NCBI GenBank assembly: GCA_009760855.2
Contig: WPIO01000003.1
Coordinates: forward strand, 5,133,501 to 5,197,500
Length of the DNA: 64,000 nucleotides
Source: Cristatella mucedo
Lineage: Eukaryota; Bryozoa; Phylactolaemata; Cristatellidae
Direction: 5' to 3'
Shown here: positions 1-49,869 of the stretch, piece after piece
Numbering within the stretch: position 1 is the first letter of the stretch
How the letters are laid out: each line of letters opens with the position of its first letter
Translations under genes and position numbers: made by a program
Notes under the pieces: generated by a model
Told to the model about the DNA's origin: nothing
The model's input: only the letters and a program-made list of their open reading frames with translations
The model's database searches: none

Positions 1-903
1 AATCAGTACTCTAAAAGCTGTCAATCATGCATCGTCCCGTCGTTTTTAGTAGGTTTGTTTTGCTTCAATCGCACGAAGTGGTTTGCCACCTCTCTTGAGA
101 AAAATGACACTATTCATTGGCCAACTTCCCGATGGCTCGGCATACAATGGCTCACACAAGTTGTGACGGACATGTCATACATGGTCCTGTGGCGCTTTAG
201 ACATTTCCGATGGTACGTTAAGAGCTTCTAAAGCTTTGGCACTCGTATTTTTTTGCGACGATGCAATATTAGAAGCGAAGGCTTATATTCATTTTCACGA
301 GAACTTGCACATAAAAGCCTCATCTAATTTGCTTCCAAAATCGAAAAAGCGTCTTCTGGACACTAACAGAAAGCTCTTTCAATTATAAATTCAGCATGAT
401 TGCTGAACAGTTCATGTTTTGCGATGATGAAGAAACGCAGCTAGATAGCAGCTTCTTTAGCCGAGTCATCAACTTAACTCAGCTAACAGCGCAACCGCCG
501 TTAACTCATACCTGCCCCTATGAAATAGCCCAGCTTGGGCGAACAGCTATCCCAGGCTGTTGATGGTTCATTTACTTGATAAACGTATATTTAAATATGT
601 CCCTCGTCTAGCTAGACCTGCCTGGAGGGATTAGGTTGTTCATCTATACTATGTTTAGTTGCTATATAATTTACAGCCGCCGGGCCATAGTAACTAACGA
701 GTCCATCATCACTGCACCTAATTAAAACTGAAAATCCTCGATCTCTTTTTACGGTAATTCGCATACCACGAGGCAAGGAAGGGACGTGCCGTGGTTACAG
801 GGACCACGACGCCGCCAGGTACCTAATCGAACTAGTGGGTCGTTCGCAGGGAATTCGTCTGCAAACTTCGGTTTGATTGTATTCCTCCATTGATGATATG
901 CCG

Positions 904-955
904 CTAGCTGGACCAGCTGTCTAGCTGGACCAGCTGTCTAGCTAGAGCAGCTTGA
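904..955 (+). repeat. 17-bp tandem repeat, about 2.8 copies
   Basis: The unit TAGCTGGACCAGCTGTC occurs twice head to tail and a third, diverged copy (TAGCTAGAGCAGCTTG) follows. Each unit contains the inverted pair AGCTGG/CCAGCT. Confidence 0.75.
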
Positions 956-1186
956 AACGGGTCATAATTATAAAATAACTGGCCATTCTGTCTGTCATTC
1001 CCATCGAGGTGGTAGAAAACGTGACACTTATAGCACGGTACTAGAACTTCAGGCTCGCAAACAGGGCCCCTCATATCTGCATTTACTTGCTATTTTTTTG
1101 ATAGATTAAACAGAGCGAAAGTAACGCAAATCGCCAGCCCCGGTCTCATAAAAAAAATCTCCTATTAAATTACGTAAGCTGATAGT

Positions 1187-1212
1187 CCAAGCTGATAGTC
1201 CACTGCAGTTGG
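1187..1212 (+). repeat. 14-bp direct duplication
   Basis: AGCTGATAGTCCA is repeated head to tail with one extra base between copies, and AGCTGAT occurs a third time at about 1213. Confidence 0.6.
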
Positions 1213-3487
1213 AGCTGATTGTTTACTCTGTAAGCAGTGAGTTCTTTCATGACGATTATATGCCTCGTTGCGCCTTACCATTGCTCCTGAAGATTTTTAG
1301 CTCCTTGGCTTAAAATATTGATTCGTTAGTGCATAAATTTTAAAGGACTATCATTCTCGGATTGCAAGCCAACTCTACACAAAATACGAGCTCAATCTCT
1401 AGCACATTGGATATGACGGAGCTAAAGCTAATGCCAAGCTTGATACGTGCGCGTGCGAAAGAAAGCCTATCAGCTAATAACCGACTACGTATTATGTTTA
1501 AGCTCTTACGCAACAAAGAAGGGCATTCAAATTGACTGAAAAGAAGCTGGAATTTCTTTTATCTTCCGTTTGAAATACATTCTCTTTGCCCATTCAATCT
1601 CATAACAGCTTCCGGTCGCTGTGTATTTTGAAATTACGGAGTCAGCTGAGGGATGTAAGTTTTTTAGTCTAAATTCAATACAATCTGTAGGAGCTAAGGA
1701 ACTGTCGGTGCGGTCACCAATGGATGAAGTCACAATCACAGCTAAGCACAAAGAATAATATGTGCCTGTGTAACGCGATAAATGATGAGACTTAATATCG
1801 TACGTCGGGAAGCAAGGTGCAAGGAATGGGTTAAAATTGAAGCGAGCGAGCGGTCGTCCAAGTCAATTTAGAACTTCTGAGTAGCTTTAATTGTTAAAGC
1901 TGAATATAAGAATTGCTGTCTGAATAATGAGAGGTCGTCTACTCTACCGACTAAGTCATCCGTGACTTCACTCGTCGCAAGATGAAAGAGCCAAGAATTA
2001 CGCTTGGTGATGGAGCCGCAATAGCTTCCACGCCGTCTGTTGGTAAGAGTTTTAATCCGCACTGCATCCATCATACTTCGAAAAGTAACTGATAATCGGA
2101 CTGACCTATAGAGGCCGGCACGCTACGTTTATAGGGACAGCGATACACTCACCCAAGTGAAAACCTTCCAGGAAACTATTTTCCGCTGAACGGAAGCGTT
2201 ACATGCATCCAGTAGACGAGCAATGTTTCCGAGCTCCTATATGGTAGGGTATTTTATGTCAGCAAATGGGCATGATGGTAGGCGGGGCAATACGATACAA
2301 GAATACTTATCTGTTAAATCTTATTTGATGAATAGGGCCAGTTTGGCATCTGCAAGACTTGTGCAGCGTTGTATAAACTCTACGGAGTTACACAACTTCG
2401 AAATGTGAGCACCACTAGGCGCTGCAATTACTCTAAGCAGTATTTTTATTAAGGACGATATTTGTAGTTTTGCATTGATATGGGCCGCACCTACACCGCG
2501 TGATTGTATTGGCTGGTGTTTAGAAGATTTGAATTCATCTGGTGCTACAAACTCCGCTGGCGGATTGACGCATACCTAAGCCGAACTATCCTCGCTGTCA
2601 GCCAGTCCCTTTGAACAGAATTGCAGCCATATATTACCCAAAAGAAGCTTCACTTTCGTTATAGAGCTATAGCATACGTACGCATGACGCGTGCCTTTTC
2701 CGACAATGTAGCATGATCCTATCATGTCTCTTACGACAAGTCAGCAATTATTCAGCTTCCCGTGAACATTCCATTCAATCGGAGGCGACTTACCATAGTC
2801 ATGAGTAGTGCCTCACTTTATTTGCTCACTCAAACTATAATTCGGCAATTGACAATCAATATGATCAGCAGCTATCACTACGTTTTTCAAATTTTTAATA
2901 GTGGTGTATTCAAAGCACATAAATAATCTAGGTGTGTATTTGCTGCTTTAGAACGAATAGCGACTGCAAACTGTCGTCTTGACATATTCTTAGCTTCTGC
3001 TAAAAACATTTGCACGTCTACCTAAATAATAAGCTAATTTTGTTGATTAGTTCGGTAGCCCTTGAACATAGCATAGCCACAGACGTCAGGTTACATTTAA
3101 TATTGCAAAAACATATCCAATCAAAAAGAGAAATTAACTACTGCACTGATGCAATCGCAGAGTTGATTTATCATTTCAGCTGTATGTTAGTCCATTCAGA
3201 ATATGCCGAGTTCTTGAATTATCAGGGGACAAAGCTAAACTGTAAATGAAACTTCGTAATTCAATTGCTTGTACCAAAACCTGTTTCGAAAACGTACCTC
3301 GATTTACCACTGCTCAAAACGTTGCTTAGAAAGTCACCTATGAGATATTGGTCAAAATGTTGCTTGCAGGCGTTTTGCCTCCAGTTTACACATGCGAAGG
3401 ATGTGGCTTGCATAACAATGTTTCGGGCTTTTCTTTAAATGTGACATTGTCAAAACTTCAGATCGCGTTTCAACATGTTCGTATTTT

Positions 3488-3542
3488 AAAGGTACCCTAA
3501 AAAAGGTACCCTCAAGGTAAAGGTACCTTAAAGGTACCTTAC
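3488..3542 (+). repeat. Clustered GGTACC repeats
   Basis: Four GGTACC hexamers occur within about 55 bp, spaced by A- and T-rich linkers (AAAGGTACC variants). Looks like a degenerate short tandem array. Confidence 0.6.
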
Positions 3543-3739
3543 ACAAATATGTGATTTTTAAGATGATCTTCTAGTTGCTTTCACATTTTTCATAGTGCTT
3601 CTCTACATGAAGTCTTTGTTCAAATATCTTCATATCGGCCAGCGTTCGACCGATACTCTACCTGAAGTAGGTTCACAAGTCCTAACAAACTATCGCTCAG
3701 TTTCTGTTTGAAAATTGTAGCTTGCTAAAAATCTACCTT

Positions 3740-4095
3740 GCTCGTTGGTTCAGTTCATGATAGGCTGAGATTCAGTTTTGGTGGATGTTTCAAAAAAAGC
3801 CTCCGGTTCAATGTCACTGGTTATAATTATGACTGCCAGGCTTGTGGCAAATCCCAGAGGTTCAACCGTATGTCTTCTTTGCAGAAGGAGCTTCGAAGGC
3901 ACGCGGCTAATCAACGGATAGAGATTTGCGTTTTTGCACGTACATGCAAAGCCCGCACTGGCTTGGCTCCCAAATACCTTTCTGAACTGCTGCACCAGTT
4001 TCATCTTCCAAGCGCTCCTCTAGTCCTCAATGGAAAATACATTAATTAACTTTTTGACGTCTCAGCTTAAAGACCGTTGGCAGAACTAGAAATGC
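3740..4095 (+). mobile_element. LINE family B, 3' fragment
   Basis: The frame at 3738-4049 reads ...NQRIEICVF..CKARTGLAPKYLSELLHQF, homologous to the C-terminal region of the two larger family-B copies in this window (for example WLSVDQRIQNRVLTLTHKAR and GLAPPYLAELPHRFQ near 32880). It is 5'-truncated and carries no RT core. Confidence 0.7.
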
Positions 4096-4099
4096 CCCT

Positions 4100-4800
4100 T
4101 ATTACTTATAACAAAATAGAAGCAACTAGACCTGCTAGTGTGTACTAACCGCTATCAGGCTATATTTAAAGGAAAAATTTGAAGCAGCTATGTCCCAACA
4201 CTACTATCTTTGAACGTAAATCGCGTTTTCTCGATAGTACACATTAATCCCAATTTAGAAAGTTCCTCAAATGGTTTCTGAATGCAAAGAGAAAGCAGTT
4301 CTGGTAAAATGCCCAACGCCCACACTTTCCGGGTTTTGCAACTTTCGCTCGAGGTTACCGAGAGGTGCTTAGTTGCATTTTCAAATAACGAAACAGTTAG
4401 AAGAGCCGGCAGCACTAATAGCGTCGCTGTAGTCCGATATACATAACGTTTGCATCTCTTCTACATGGCTCGTAGCATAACCCTGAATTCGGTTTGAAAA
4501 ACAAAATTACTGATCACATTTTTATAATATATTTCTACCTATATTTTGGACAATGTGATTGATTAAAAATCCGCGAAATCCAAGAATGCATCGGTTGAAA
4601 GATTATTCATTTGAGAAATTCATATTAGGGCGAATGGAGTTATACAGATTCTTTAGGTATGAGCTTCTAACCTTAGGCTACTTTTCACCGATGCATTTCC
4701 CATCGACAATTGGTCGGAGAAAATAATAGCAGAACGGGCCGCACCGTAAATAATTCCACGTGCGAGACCGCTCAAGCGGCTCCCCATCATCTCCCATCAG
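4100..4800. other. Region downstream of the OATP stop
   Basis: This should hold the 3' untranslated region, but no canonical polyadenylation signal is visible on the minus strand; AT-rich variants occur near 4520-4540. No gene recognised. Confidence 0.4.
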
Positions 4801-4861
4801 AGTCAATCATTCATTGGCTGCAGGTCAATGTCTGACTCGGAGTTTTCGTGGACATCGACAT

Positions 4862-42487
<37,626 letters not shown>

Positions 42488-42499
42488 TTCTTTCTAAAT

Positions 42500-43835
42500 T
42501 AAAGCTAATTCGGTGGTATTGAGATGCGACGCAGCTATAACGATGGATTCAATTAGCAATTGCTGACAACCTGTAGATTGGCAATTTCTGAGAAAATAAA
42601 TATAGTCACTAATTCATTACTAGCCCGAAAACTACTCCTGTGAGAACTGCTATCAATATTCGTACATTAGTAAAACTACAGTCATTTATTCGCATTCACA
42701 GCGAACGAAATGTGTAATTTTACTCCAGTAATTGCACATTTACTATCCACTAAACGCTTACTCTTTGACTTGCACCGCAGGCTTCATTTCTTATTTTGAG
42801 CAGCATAAGATCTAAAAATGCCTGGTATGATAAAAAAGCATTGCATACCTATTCCCCAGCACCCATGTTTGGAGTTAAGGCTTGTGGCACCACCAGTCAC
42901 TCAGAAGCGAGTTCGAGCACAGTTAAGAAATGTTAATTCACAAAGCGTAGCAGATGCGTAAACATAGACCGTGTACCTGGATTTTTATTTAGCTTTTAAA
43001 TACATTTGAAAGCATCGTCCTAAAAGTCTACCCTACGTCTCTATGTTCATTGTTTGTAATTTTGCATCTCCAGTAAAACGTTTCGTCTTTGTTCACTATC
43101 AAAACTCACGCTGTATAGAAACTGTAAGAAACCCGATTAAATTGATCTGTCTATTTAATTTTTAAATCAGCTAAACAACCGGGACACCAATCTGAGACAG
43201 CTAATAGCTGCTGACCGTTCATGAGAGCTGGTGATTCCTTAGCAAGTCTGAGAGTGCATCGTAAGTAAGTTTTTAATTAAGGAGGCCCGCAATGACTACT
43301 TCAAATTTCATTATAAACATGGATATATGGTTGCACAGTGACTGCATCCATATACATGATTAGATTGTAAGACTCATTTTTTATCTTAAACCTGCTGTCG
43401 AACATCTGACTAGCCGCCTGTACCATGAAACTGTTGACTACTTGGAATGGAAGGTTCTTTTCTCGCTGATAAATACTCTGAATAGATAAGCGTATAGCTA
43501 TATATCCTGACCAAGATAGTCTTCAACCTTATGTAACCCATAAGCAGTAGAATTCGACTGATTTGATTATCATTTACTGCGAATGATGTTAACTATTTTT
43601 GTATGACAATCAAGACTTTGGCTACTTACCCCCAAACACATGCATCCATATTGTACAGCTATTGATAAACTATTTAGATGCACGATAAGTAAAGTAACCC
43701 GCAATGTCTACCTTTATAAAAAAAATGACGAATGTACATGTTTGAAATGCCTTTCATTTCATCGCAGAAAAATTGTTTAAAACATATGTTATAATCTTAA
43801 TCTCAAACAAATTATTACAAATTCACAGTTTCAAA
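42500..43835. other. Region upstream of OATP exon 1
   Basis: This should include the promoter or a first intron. I see no convincing TATA box, CpG island or upstream coding exon; a TTTAATTTAG acceptor-like site lies immediately before the start codon. Confidence 0.35.
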
Positions 43836-43837
43836 TA

Positions 43838-44010
43838 GAGCTGGTTTGGCCCAGTGTTTTACCTCTTTGCCTTTATGAGTGATTTCAAGTTAATTCATTC
43901 GATGACCGATGCCGTTGGCTTGAGCCCTGTGGCATACATGAAGTGCCTGAATAGAGATTAAGTGTACTTAAGGTGATAAACAAATGAATTATATTTATTT
44001 TATATACTTC
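43838..44010 (+). mobile_element. SINE-A copy, diverged
   Basis: Begins AGCTGGTTTGGCCCAGTG, contains GGCTTGAGCCCTG in B-box position, CATACATGAAGTGCCTGAAT, AGAGATTAAG and an A/T-rich tail. About 25 bp of unrelated sequence lies between the two boxes. Confidence 0.8.
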
Positions 44011-44601
44011 AGAGGCAAAAGAGCAAAATTGCTGTCTCCTCCGTAATTTTAAATTCTTTCTTCTGTGAAAATATAGACAGATGGCATCGCAAACCGAAGA
44101 ATGATTTAAAGAATAATAGAACAATAGCAGAATATAATGCACCTGAATCGTACAATCAAAGGGAGATATATATATTCACGTCCTTGTTCAGTCTATTTCT
44201 GGGCTCGGAACTTATCCAGCAAGCACAGTTTTAGTAATCTTGGGTACAATGGCATTGTCGAGAACCGTCTTTAGTAGTACACGGTTTCCTTACAATTTTT
44301 ATTAGCATTACTCGTGTTATATACTTAGAATTAGGGTAATTTTTAAATTAATGACTCGGCAGTCCTATCCGTATTCGCATTATTTCAATCGACCGCTTGA
44401 ACTAAATTGCATAAAATTGTGTGCACATGTTTAGCTTCAGGTTAAACGTTCTAAGTGAAGCAGGTGCTTTTGTGCCTGTGGGTTACTTTAGCGGATTGAT
44501 TGATCTGGCTGTCTAAAGATTAAAAGCCAAGCAGATAGCATACCTTCGGGAGACGATTTAGCACCTATAGCTAGCTAGTTGTATTTTGTGAATTTCAAAA
44601 G

Positions 44602-44660
44602 AACCCATGAGCTATTTGGAGCTGTGTCATGATGACACAGCTCTAAATAACTCATGGGTT
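44602..44660. repeat. 59-bp near-perfect palindrome
   Basis: Arms 44602-44630 and 44632-44660 pair over 29 positions with a single central base; the two non-Watson-Crick positions are G-T type. The stem-loop sequence starts AACCCATGAG and its inner arm ends GAGCTGTGTCAT. Confidence 0.92.
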
Positions 44661-45139
44661 ATTTAAAAGTTCGCGACATTATTAATAGAAGAGTCCAGAC
44701 TAATGCCCACTTTTTGCAAGGTGTGTGCAGCCACTAGAATTGCGTGCGTTTTGCCTTGATAAAACCAACGTAGCCAAAGCAGAACTGAAATTAAGGTTTG
44801 CCAAGAGGGAAAAGTGACATTGTTTGTCATAGCTTCACTGCTGTGGATAACAATGGCAGATAGGTAGCTGCAGCCCCAAATACACTGCTTTATGCACGAT
44901 TGTTTTGTTGACCATACGTAAGAGGTAATAGCTAAGTAAGCACACAATTTATATGGGAACACATGGTGGCAGTTTTATAATCAAGGTCGTGGATTTCAGT
45001 CCAGCCAGTCCACAATGCTTGACTAGGAGATGCAAACGTGAACTTCAAAATAGAAAGAAAAAAAAGAGCGACTGGATTCCATTGGTTCTGGTACTGAATG
45101 TGGGTGGACGGTCAAGAAATTTGCAAATAGATCTATAAT

Positions 45140-46175
45140 GACCACTCAATATATGGCATTCAACGCAAAACTACATATATTTGGCTCCTTGGATTGTGCA
45201 ACAAGGTCGCAGGTATGCGAAAGCAGTGGCAGTTAGTGTAAGGAGATTTTGGTGAGGAAAAGTACAATAGAGTTAAGTGGCAGCACTTAATTTGTCGGAG
45301 CTGTGGAAGATAATTTTGTATTTGCAATATAAACTAAAGATTTAGAATAGCACTTCACTTGAGAGCAAAATTATTATTTCAAATACCTACCTATGGCTGT
45401 GTTGTTTGTTGGCTTTAGGTGCGATTTGATGTCATGAATTTTTTTATTCATTTGACTAATTTTGCTGCAGAATACCTTGATCTCCATTTTCGATGTTTGT
45501 TGATTGACCATTATCGTTCCCCAATAAAAAACCGCAGCCTGAGTTTTTAAGTTGCACTTGGTTTTAAACTTGACCTGGTACAGTACACATTTTTTTCTTG
45601 CTGTACCCTGAAGCGTTAGGAAGACTGCTATGAGGTCGTTACTCCTCGTACCCCAGCAGAGCCCAACTAGAAATCAAAGCACCTTTTATCGTAGCGCTCT
45701 GGCTTTTAAGCCGCGTGCTGCAAGTCGCTGCATCAAAACGCGACCAACAGTGTAGAGGTGTCTTCGCTTTGGCCCTTGCATTGGAGCCTCTAGAACTGAC
45801 AGCGACTGGCCTCTCTTTGCATCGAATATCTTATAGATTTGCTTATCATCCAGCATTGGATATCTTCTAGCACCGGATATATTCTAGTACTTGAGATCTT
45901 ATACCTCAGAAAATATGCCTACATTTAATATCTAAAAGAACACTCTAGTACCACTGCAAATCTAACAAAATTGAATATCTACATTCACTGGATATCTACT
46001 ACTACTAGACACGTAAAAGCACAAGATATATAGTGACCTTAATATCCACTCGTGCATAAGGTATGTAGAAGAATCTAAAAAAGGATTGAGGGATTTCAGA
46101 GAATGTCCACAACAGTGAAACTCTGCTGGGGTAGTGTCCTCATTCTCCCCGAGATCCGGCTCAGCCTCCTGCGGC
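45140..46175. other. Intergenic, nothing recognised
   Basis: Several loose repeats of the word GATATCT/ATATCTT occur at 45820-45990; no gene or transposon seen. Confidence 0.35.
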
Positions 46176-46177
46176 TG

Positions 46178-46361
46178 ATGCAGCTGCTATGGCTGCTGCT
46201 GCTGCTGATGCTGCTGCTGATGCTGCTGCTGCTATGGCTGCTGCTATGGCTGCTGCTGCTATAGCTGCTGCTGCTGCTATGGCTGCCACTGCTGCTGCTG
46301 CTGCTGATGCTGCTGCTGCTTCTATGGCTGCCGCTGCTGCTGTTGCTGCTGCTGCTGCTGT
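46178..46361 (+). repeat. (CTG)n / (CAG)n trinucleotide tract
   Basis: About 180 bp of CTG/GCT repeats with regular CTATGG, GATGCTG and similar interruptions. All six frames are open through most of it, giving poly-Leu/Ala/Ser shadow frames. The DNA just downstream (46360-46630) is GC-richer and open in one plus frame to 46633, but I see no gene structure. Confidence 0.92.
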
Positions 46362-47379
46362 GCTCGGGAGATCTCAGCTGCACTCCAATACCAGCAATCA
46401 GATCTGCGTCGGCCACGGCAGTTTTTCGACACTATCACAGTGCAGCAGGCTGCAGCTTTAGTCTCACCGCTGGGCTGCACTTGGAAGACCTCACCTTATT
46501 CACTGTGTACGACTTCGACATTCCACCGACACCGTCGAAATCCCAAGCAAGGGCTGGCATTACAGGCCCCTCGGCTACTGCCGTTATGAAATCGCAGCAG
46601 CTGTACACTGTGGATGCTAGCGTAAGCACTTAATAAGACCCTGCGAGAACGGTATAAGACCAACACGAGACCAGCAGCTTAGCCAGTGTAGGAAGGGCCA
46701 GTCCAGCCCTCAGGTAGAAGCTGATTCACACCAACAATGGTCTCGAGCTGTAAATCAATCCGGAATCGTTGCGAGGGGCAGTCATCCATAGAAAATGTGT
46801 GGCTGCATAACCATTTATTTGTAACGACTGCTTGGAGTAATTCCAAGCAATGTCATTTGCTAAATACGTCTTTCAAAGCAGGTACTCAATCTCGTAGCCT
46901 TATGGCTAATACGGAAAGAACTAATGCCTCGAAAAAGGGCCGGTGCAAACTAGAAGCAACTGGAAGCAGCTCACAAACAAGGAGGCCAACAGACGGTAGT
47001 CAAGCTCGATCAATCTAAAATGACAGCATTACCAAATATTATTAAAGGAAGTCCAGGCTATTGATCATACACAATCTGTCTCAATTTAACTTCTGCCGTT
47101 AACTTTTTTGAGTATCATAAATAGCCACTACCTTGCAGCATCTGCTTGGCATGATCATCACATACTACTTGCTTAGCACAATCGCGGTAGCAACTAGTCT
47201 CCGGCAGCAGGTCAAGTGCCCGCTTAGCAGTCAGCACTATCTAATCCGCCATAATTTTTTAGACAATCTTACTTGCATATTCTAGAAGCCCGACAATATG
47301 ATAACGACCCCTATGGACTCATATGCACTATTCCCCATTTGCTTTACATAGACCTGCTTCCGCATTATATAACTATTAT

Positions 47380-48290
47380 TATGTATATGTCCTTAGTCTC
47401 ACTTCTCGCCCCTGGTCCTTTCAAAAAGACTGTCGTTTGGCTACCGATTGAGAAGGCAAACTAGATCTGGAGAACTTGAGCAACTTTTGTCCAATCTTAC
47501 TAGTGCCGTCATTTTCAAAGAAACTGCAACAAGTATGTATCAGACCAATCAAACATGTACATAACAATTCCAAACATAGCAAGTAAGATCTAGTCACATT
47601 TTAGAGCTAATTATTTCAGCACTCCTGCGGATGTGTAGCAAACGTTTCTGCAATGCAATCCCTGGTAAAGTTTCGCTGCTTGTTTTACTGGATCTTTCGA
47701 CAGCATGTTGTAAATTTAATCACTGAGTAGTTCTCGAGTGCCTCTCTTCCGGCCTGCATACTGACACTGTGCTGCAATGGTTTTGCTGGGCCATGATAGC
47801 CCAGGGGTAAGGTGCCTGCTTTTCACGACCAAGGTCGTGGGTTTGAATCATGCATTTTGGCGATCCTTCATTTCCAACTTCAAGTGGTGGTGACAGCCAT
47901 TGCTATACAAATGAGGCTGTTAAATCAGCAAGTATTTATTTGCATGTCCTATGCCAGCGAAACACGCCAGAGCAATGATATTACTGGGCAGCAGCCATCC
48001 ATTCAGCTTCGAAAGAAGATAGTTTCCCAGGACCCTGTGCTTGGTCTACTTTCTTTACACTATAACATGCTCGTCCTCATGCCTATGCAATCGCCAAGTA
48101 CTATCTAAGCTGTCACTTCGATGCCGATGAAAAACAGCTGCATCTGTGCTTTCATCGCTGCCTACCTCTGGCGTTTCAAACTCTCTCAATTCCCTTGCTG
48201 CAAGTATTGCTGACATTCACACATGGATCAGAAAATGCTCTTGAATTATAAGGTGGTAAAAAATCAATTTTATATTTTTGAGCAAAGCAA
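47380..48290 (+). mobile_element. L2-type LINE RT region, split by SINE-B
   Basis: The left part (47380-47784) reads LAPGPFKKTVVW, ENLSNF and LLVLLDLSTAC in broken frames. The right part (about 48030-48290) resumes with VLGLLSLHYNMLVL and a CHFDADEKQLHL box, where the catalytic YADD reads DADE. Inactive. Confidence 0.8.
47785..48030 (+). mobile_element. SINE-B copy nested in L2
   Basis: ATGATAGCCCAGGGGTAAGG (A-box region), GTGGGTTTGAATCATGC (B box) and ATGAGGCTGTTAAATCAGC (shared end) match the copy at 6818-6996. It interrupts an L2 RT frame that resumes downstream. Exact ends and duplication not determined. Confidence 0.7.
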
Positions 48291-48359
48291 GTTTTATATG
48301 GAAACTTGGAAGCCTAACATTATAAAAGCCTCCTTCAGCCCATCCTTTAACATGTAACC

Positions 48360-48860
48360 GCGCAGATAAGCTCGTCCCCCAGCTCTCTACCGGTGGACTG
48401 TGCGCTGCACCGCTGCAGTGCGATTACAAAAAACGGCCACGACTGGGCGCCGAAAGCGACACTTTATTGTGGGCCTGTTAGTAGTGGTTACGCAAGCACA
48501 AGCGCTTTACGCGGCCCGTACCGGACCGAGAGAGTTAACTTCGTGAACTCCCGAAGCCCGCGTATAATAAACTATCCTATGCATGCGTCGCTAGCGATGG
48601 CCTCAACCCCGAAGGCGGGCCACTACAGCACCCCAAGATACAAGCAGCTAACTGAATAGCCGGCAGAACACAACTCCACAGTCTAAGTTGCACTTAGCTG
48701 TTCGTCGCGGTAGGTTCGTCTCTCGAGCTCTCGAAGCTTAGTCTCGCATCGACCACGAAATCTGCAGCCCCGAGCTCTCTCAGTCGTCTCGCTATATTCT
48801 CTCTCCTCTAAACTCCTGGCCTCGCGAGTAGCTGCCATTTCTACTTGACCACATTGGTCG
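48360..48860. other. GC-richer island, unrecognised
   Basis: Base composition rises sharply. On the minus strand an AATAAA (48463-48468) is followed by a GC-rich stretch, as in the R/U5 part of an LTR, but no LTR pair is visible. A plus frame at 48393-48659 has no motif. Confidence 0.25.
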
Positions 48861-49085
48861 GTGCACATCCTGACCGAATTGTCAGCACCAGGCTTCATTT
48901 TAACTTTAGTGTGTGGACCAGGAGCCGGGCCTGTACTAGGTGTCATAGTCGAACCTAAGGCAAGCACATTAGTCGCTCCATCTCCTAACCGAACCGCCTG
49001 CGTAAAGCTCCATTCTAACCTGAGCTAGGGGGATCAGGAGCTGGGTCTGTACTAGGCGCCCTAGTCGACCCCACTAAGGCCCCAG
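48860..49085. repeat. 117-bp tandem duplication, diverged
   Basis: CAGGAGC(C/T)GGGCCTGTACTAGG then GTCGA(A/C)CC..TAAGGC occur at about 48918 and again at about 49034. Confidence 0.6.
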
Positions 49086-49149
49086 TGCAAACATATGCAA
49101 GTAACCGTGGTGTCCGGTCCCAAAGTGACCTTTCTATATATTACTATAT

Positions 49150-49860
49150 CAACTGTTCAATCGTGAGCATAGTAGTTGCCACATTACACCACTTCTAGTT
49201 GGATTCCCATCAAGTAGAGTATTGACTTGGAGGTCTTTCTAATCACTTGAAATAAATAAAAATGAATATAAATTGTATTCATCCGTATAGCACACTAAGT
49301 TAACTTAGTCTCGATTCAAACGCTTCACATATGTCAAGGGACGCGAGCCCAGGACCTCAGTCATCAAATGCATTGACCTTGACCTTGGTTGATGTGAGCA
49401 CCTTAACCACTGGGAGACCCCAGTGCAGAAAACCAACTGTAGGCTCCTGCTTTCTCGTGCTCCGGCCTACTACTACTATCCGACTACTTCCCAAATGGGC
49501 CAGGCATCGTACCAGTTGCTCTTCTGACTAAAGTCCTTTAGCTATGCCTCAACCCAACCTGAAATCTTATGAAGCCTGTGACGGCAATTCATATGCTCTT
49601 TAAGCCGGGAACTCACTCCAAAATGACGCGACAACAAATCCTGTCCTGACGACATTTAGAAAGAAGCTAAACATGAACAGGTTCTTCTGAGCATTTTGTG
49701 GTTCCTTATCGGTTTTTTCTTGTGCTTACGGGTGCTGATACTGTGCGATTTTTCACAAACCATATTGACATGTTTCTTTTGTAGTATACGTAAAGTGCCT
49801 AGAAAGAGATTCAGTTCTCTGATGGCTTTATACAAATACGTCAATATTATTATTATACGT
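49150..49860 (+). mobile_element. L2-type LINE 3' end, split by SINE-A
   Basis: The left part (49150-49245: TTGCCACATTACACCACTTCT) and right part (49440-49860) are contiguous in other copies. The right part contains CATTTAGAAAGAAGCTAAAC, AAGTGCCTAGAAAGAGATTC and an ATTATTATTAT tail at 49840-49857. Confidence 0.82.
49247..49438 (-). mobile_element. SINE-A copy nested in L2
   Basis: On the minus strand: head near 49430, B-box-like GAGGTCCTGGGCTCGCGTCCC, GACATATGTGAAGCGTTTGA and an A/T tail at 49247-49275. Complete-looking. Confidence 0.8.
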
Positions 49861-49869
49861 GATAACATG

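Larger units (their letters stand above)
1..3735. other. Gene-poor stretch, no coding region recognised
   Basis: Short open frames occur on both strands but none has recognisable motifs or splice support. I see only small local repeats in it (904-950, 1187-1212, 3490-3545). Confidence 0.5.

Noticed and set aside
46096-46633. Poly-Ser, poly-Ala and poly-Leu frames, one resembling a signal peptide
   Set aside because: All come from the CTG tract; no splice or start context supports a gene.
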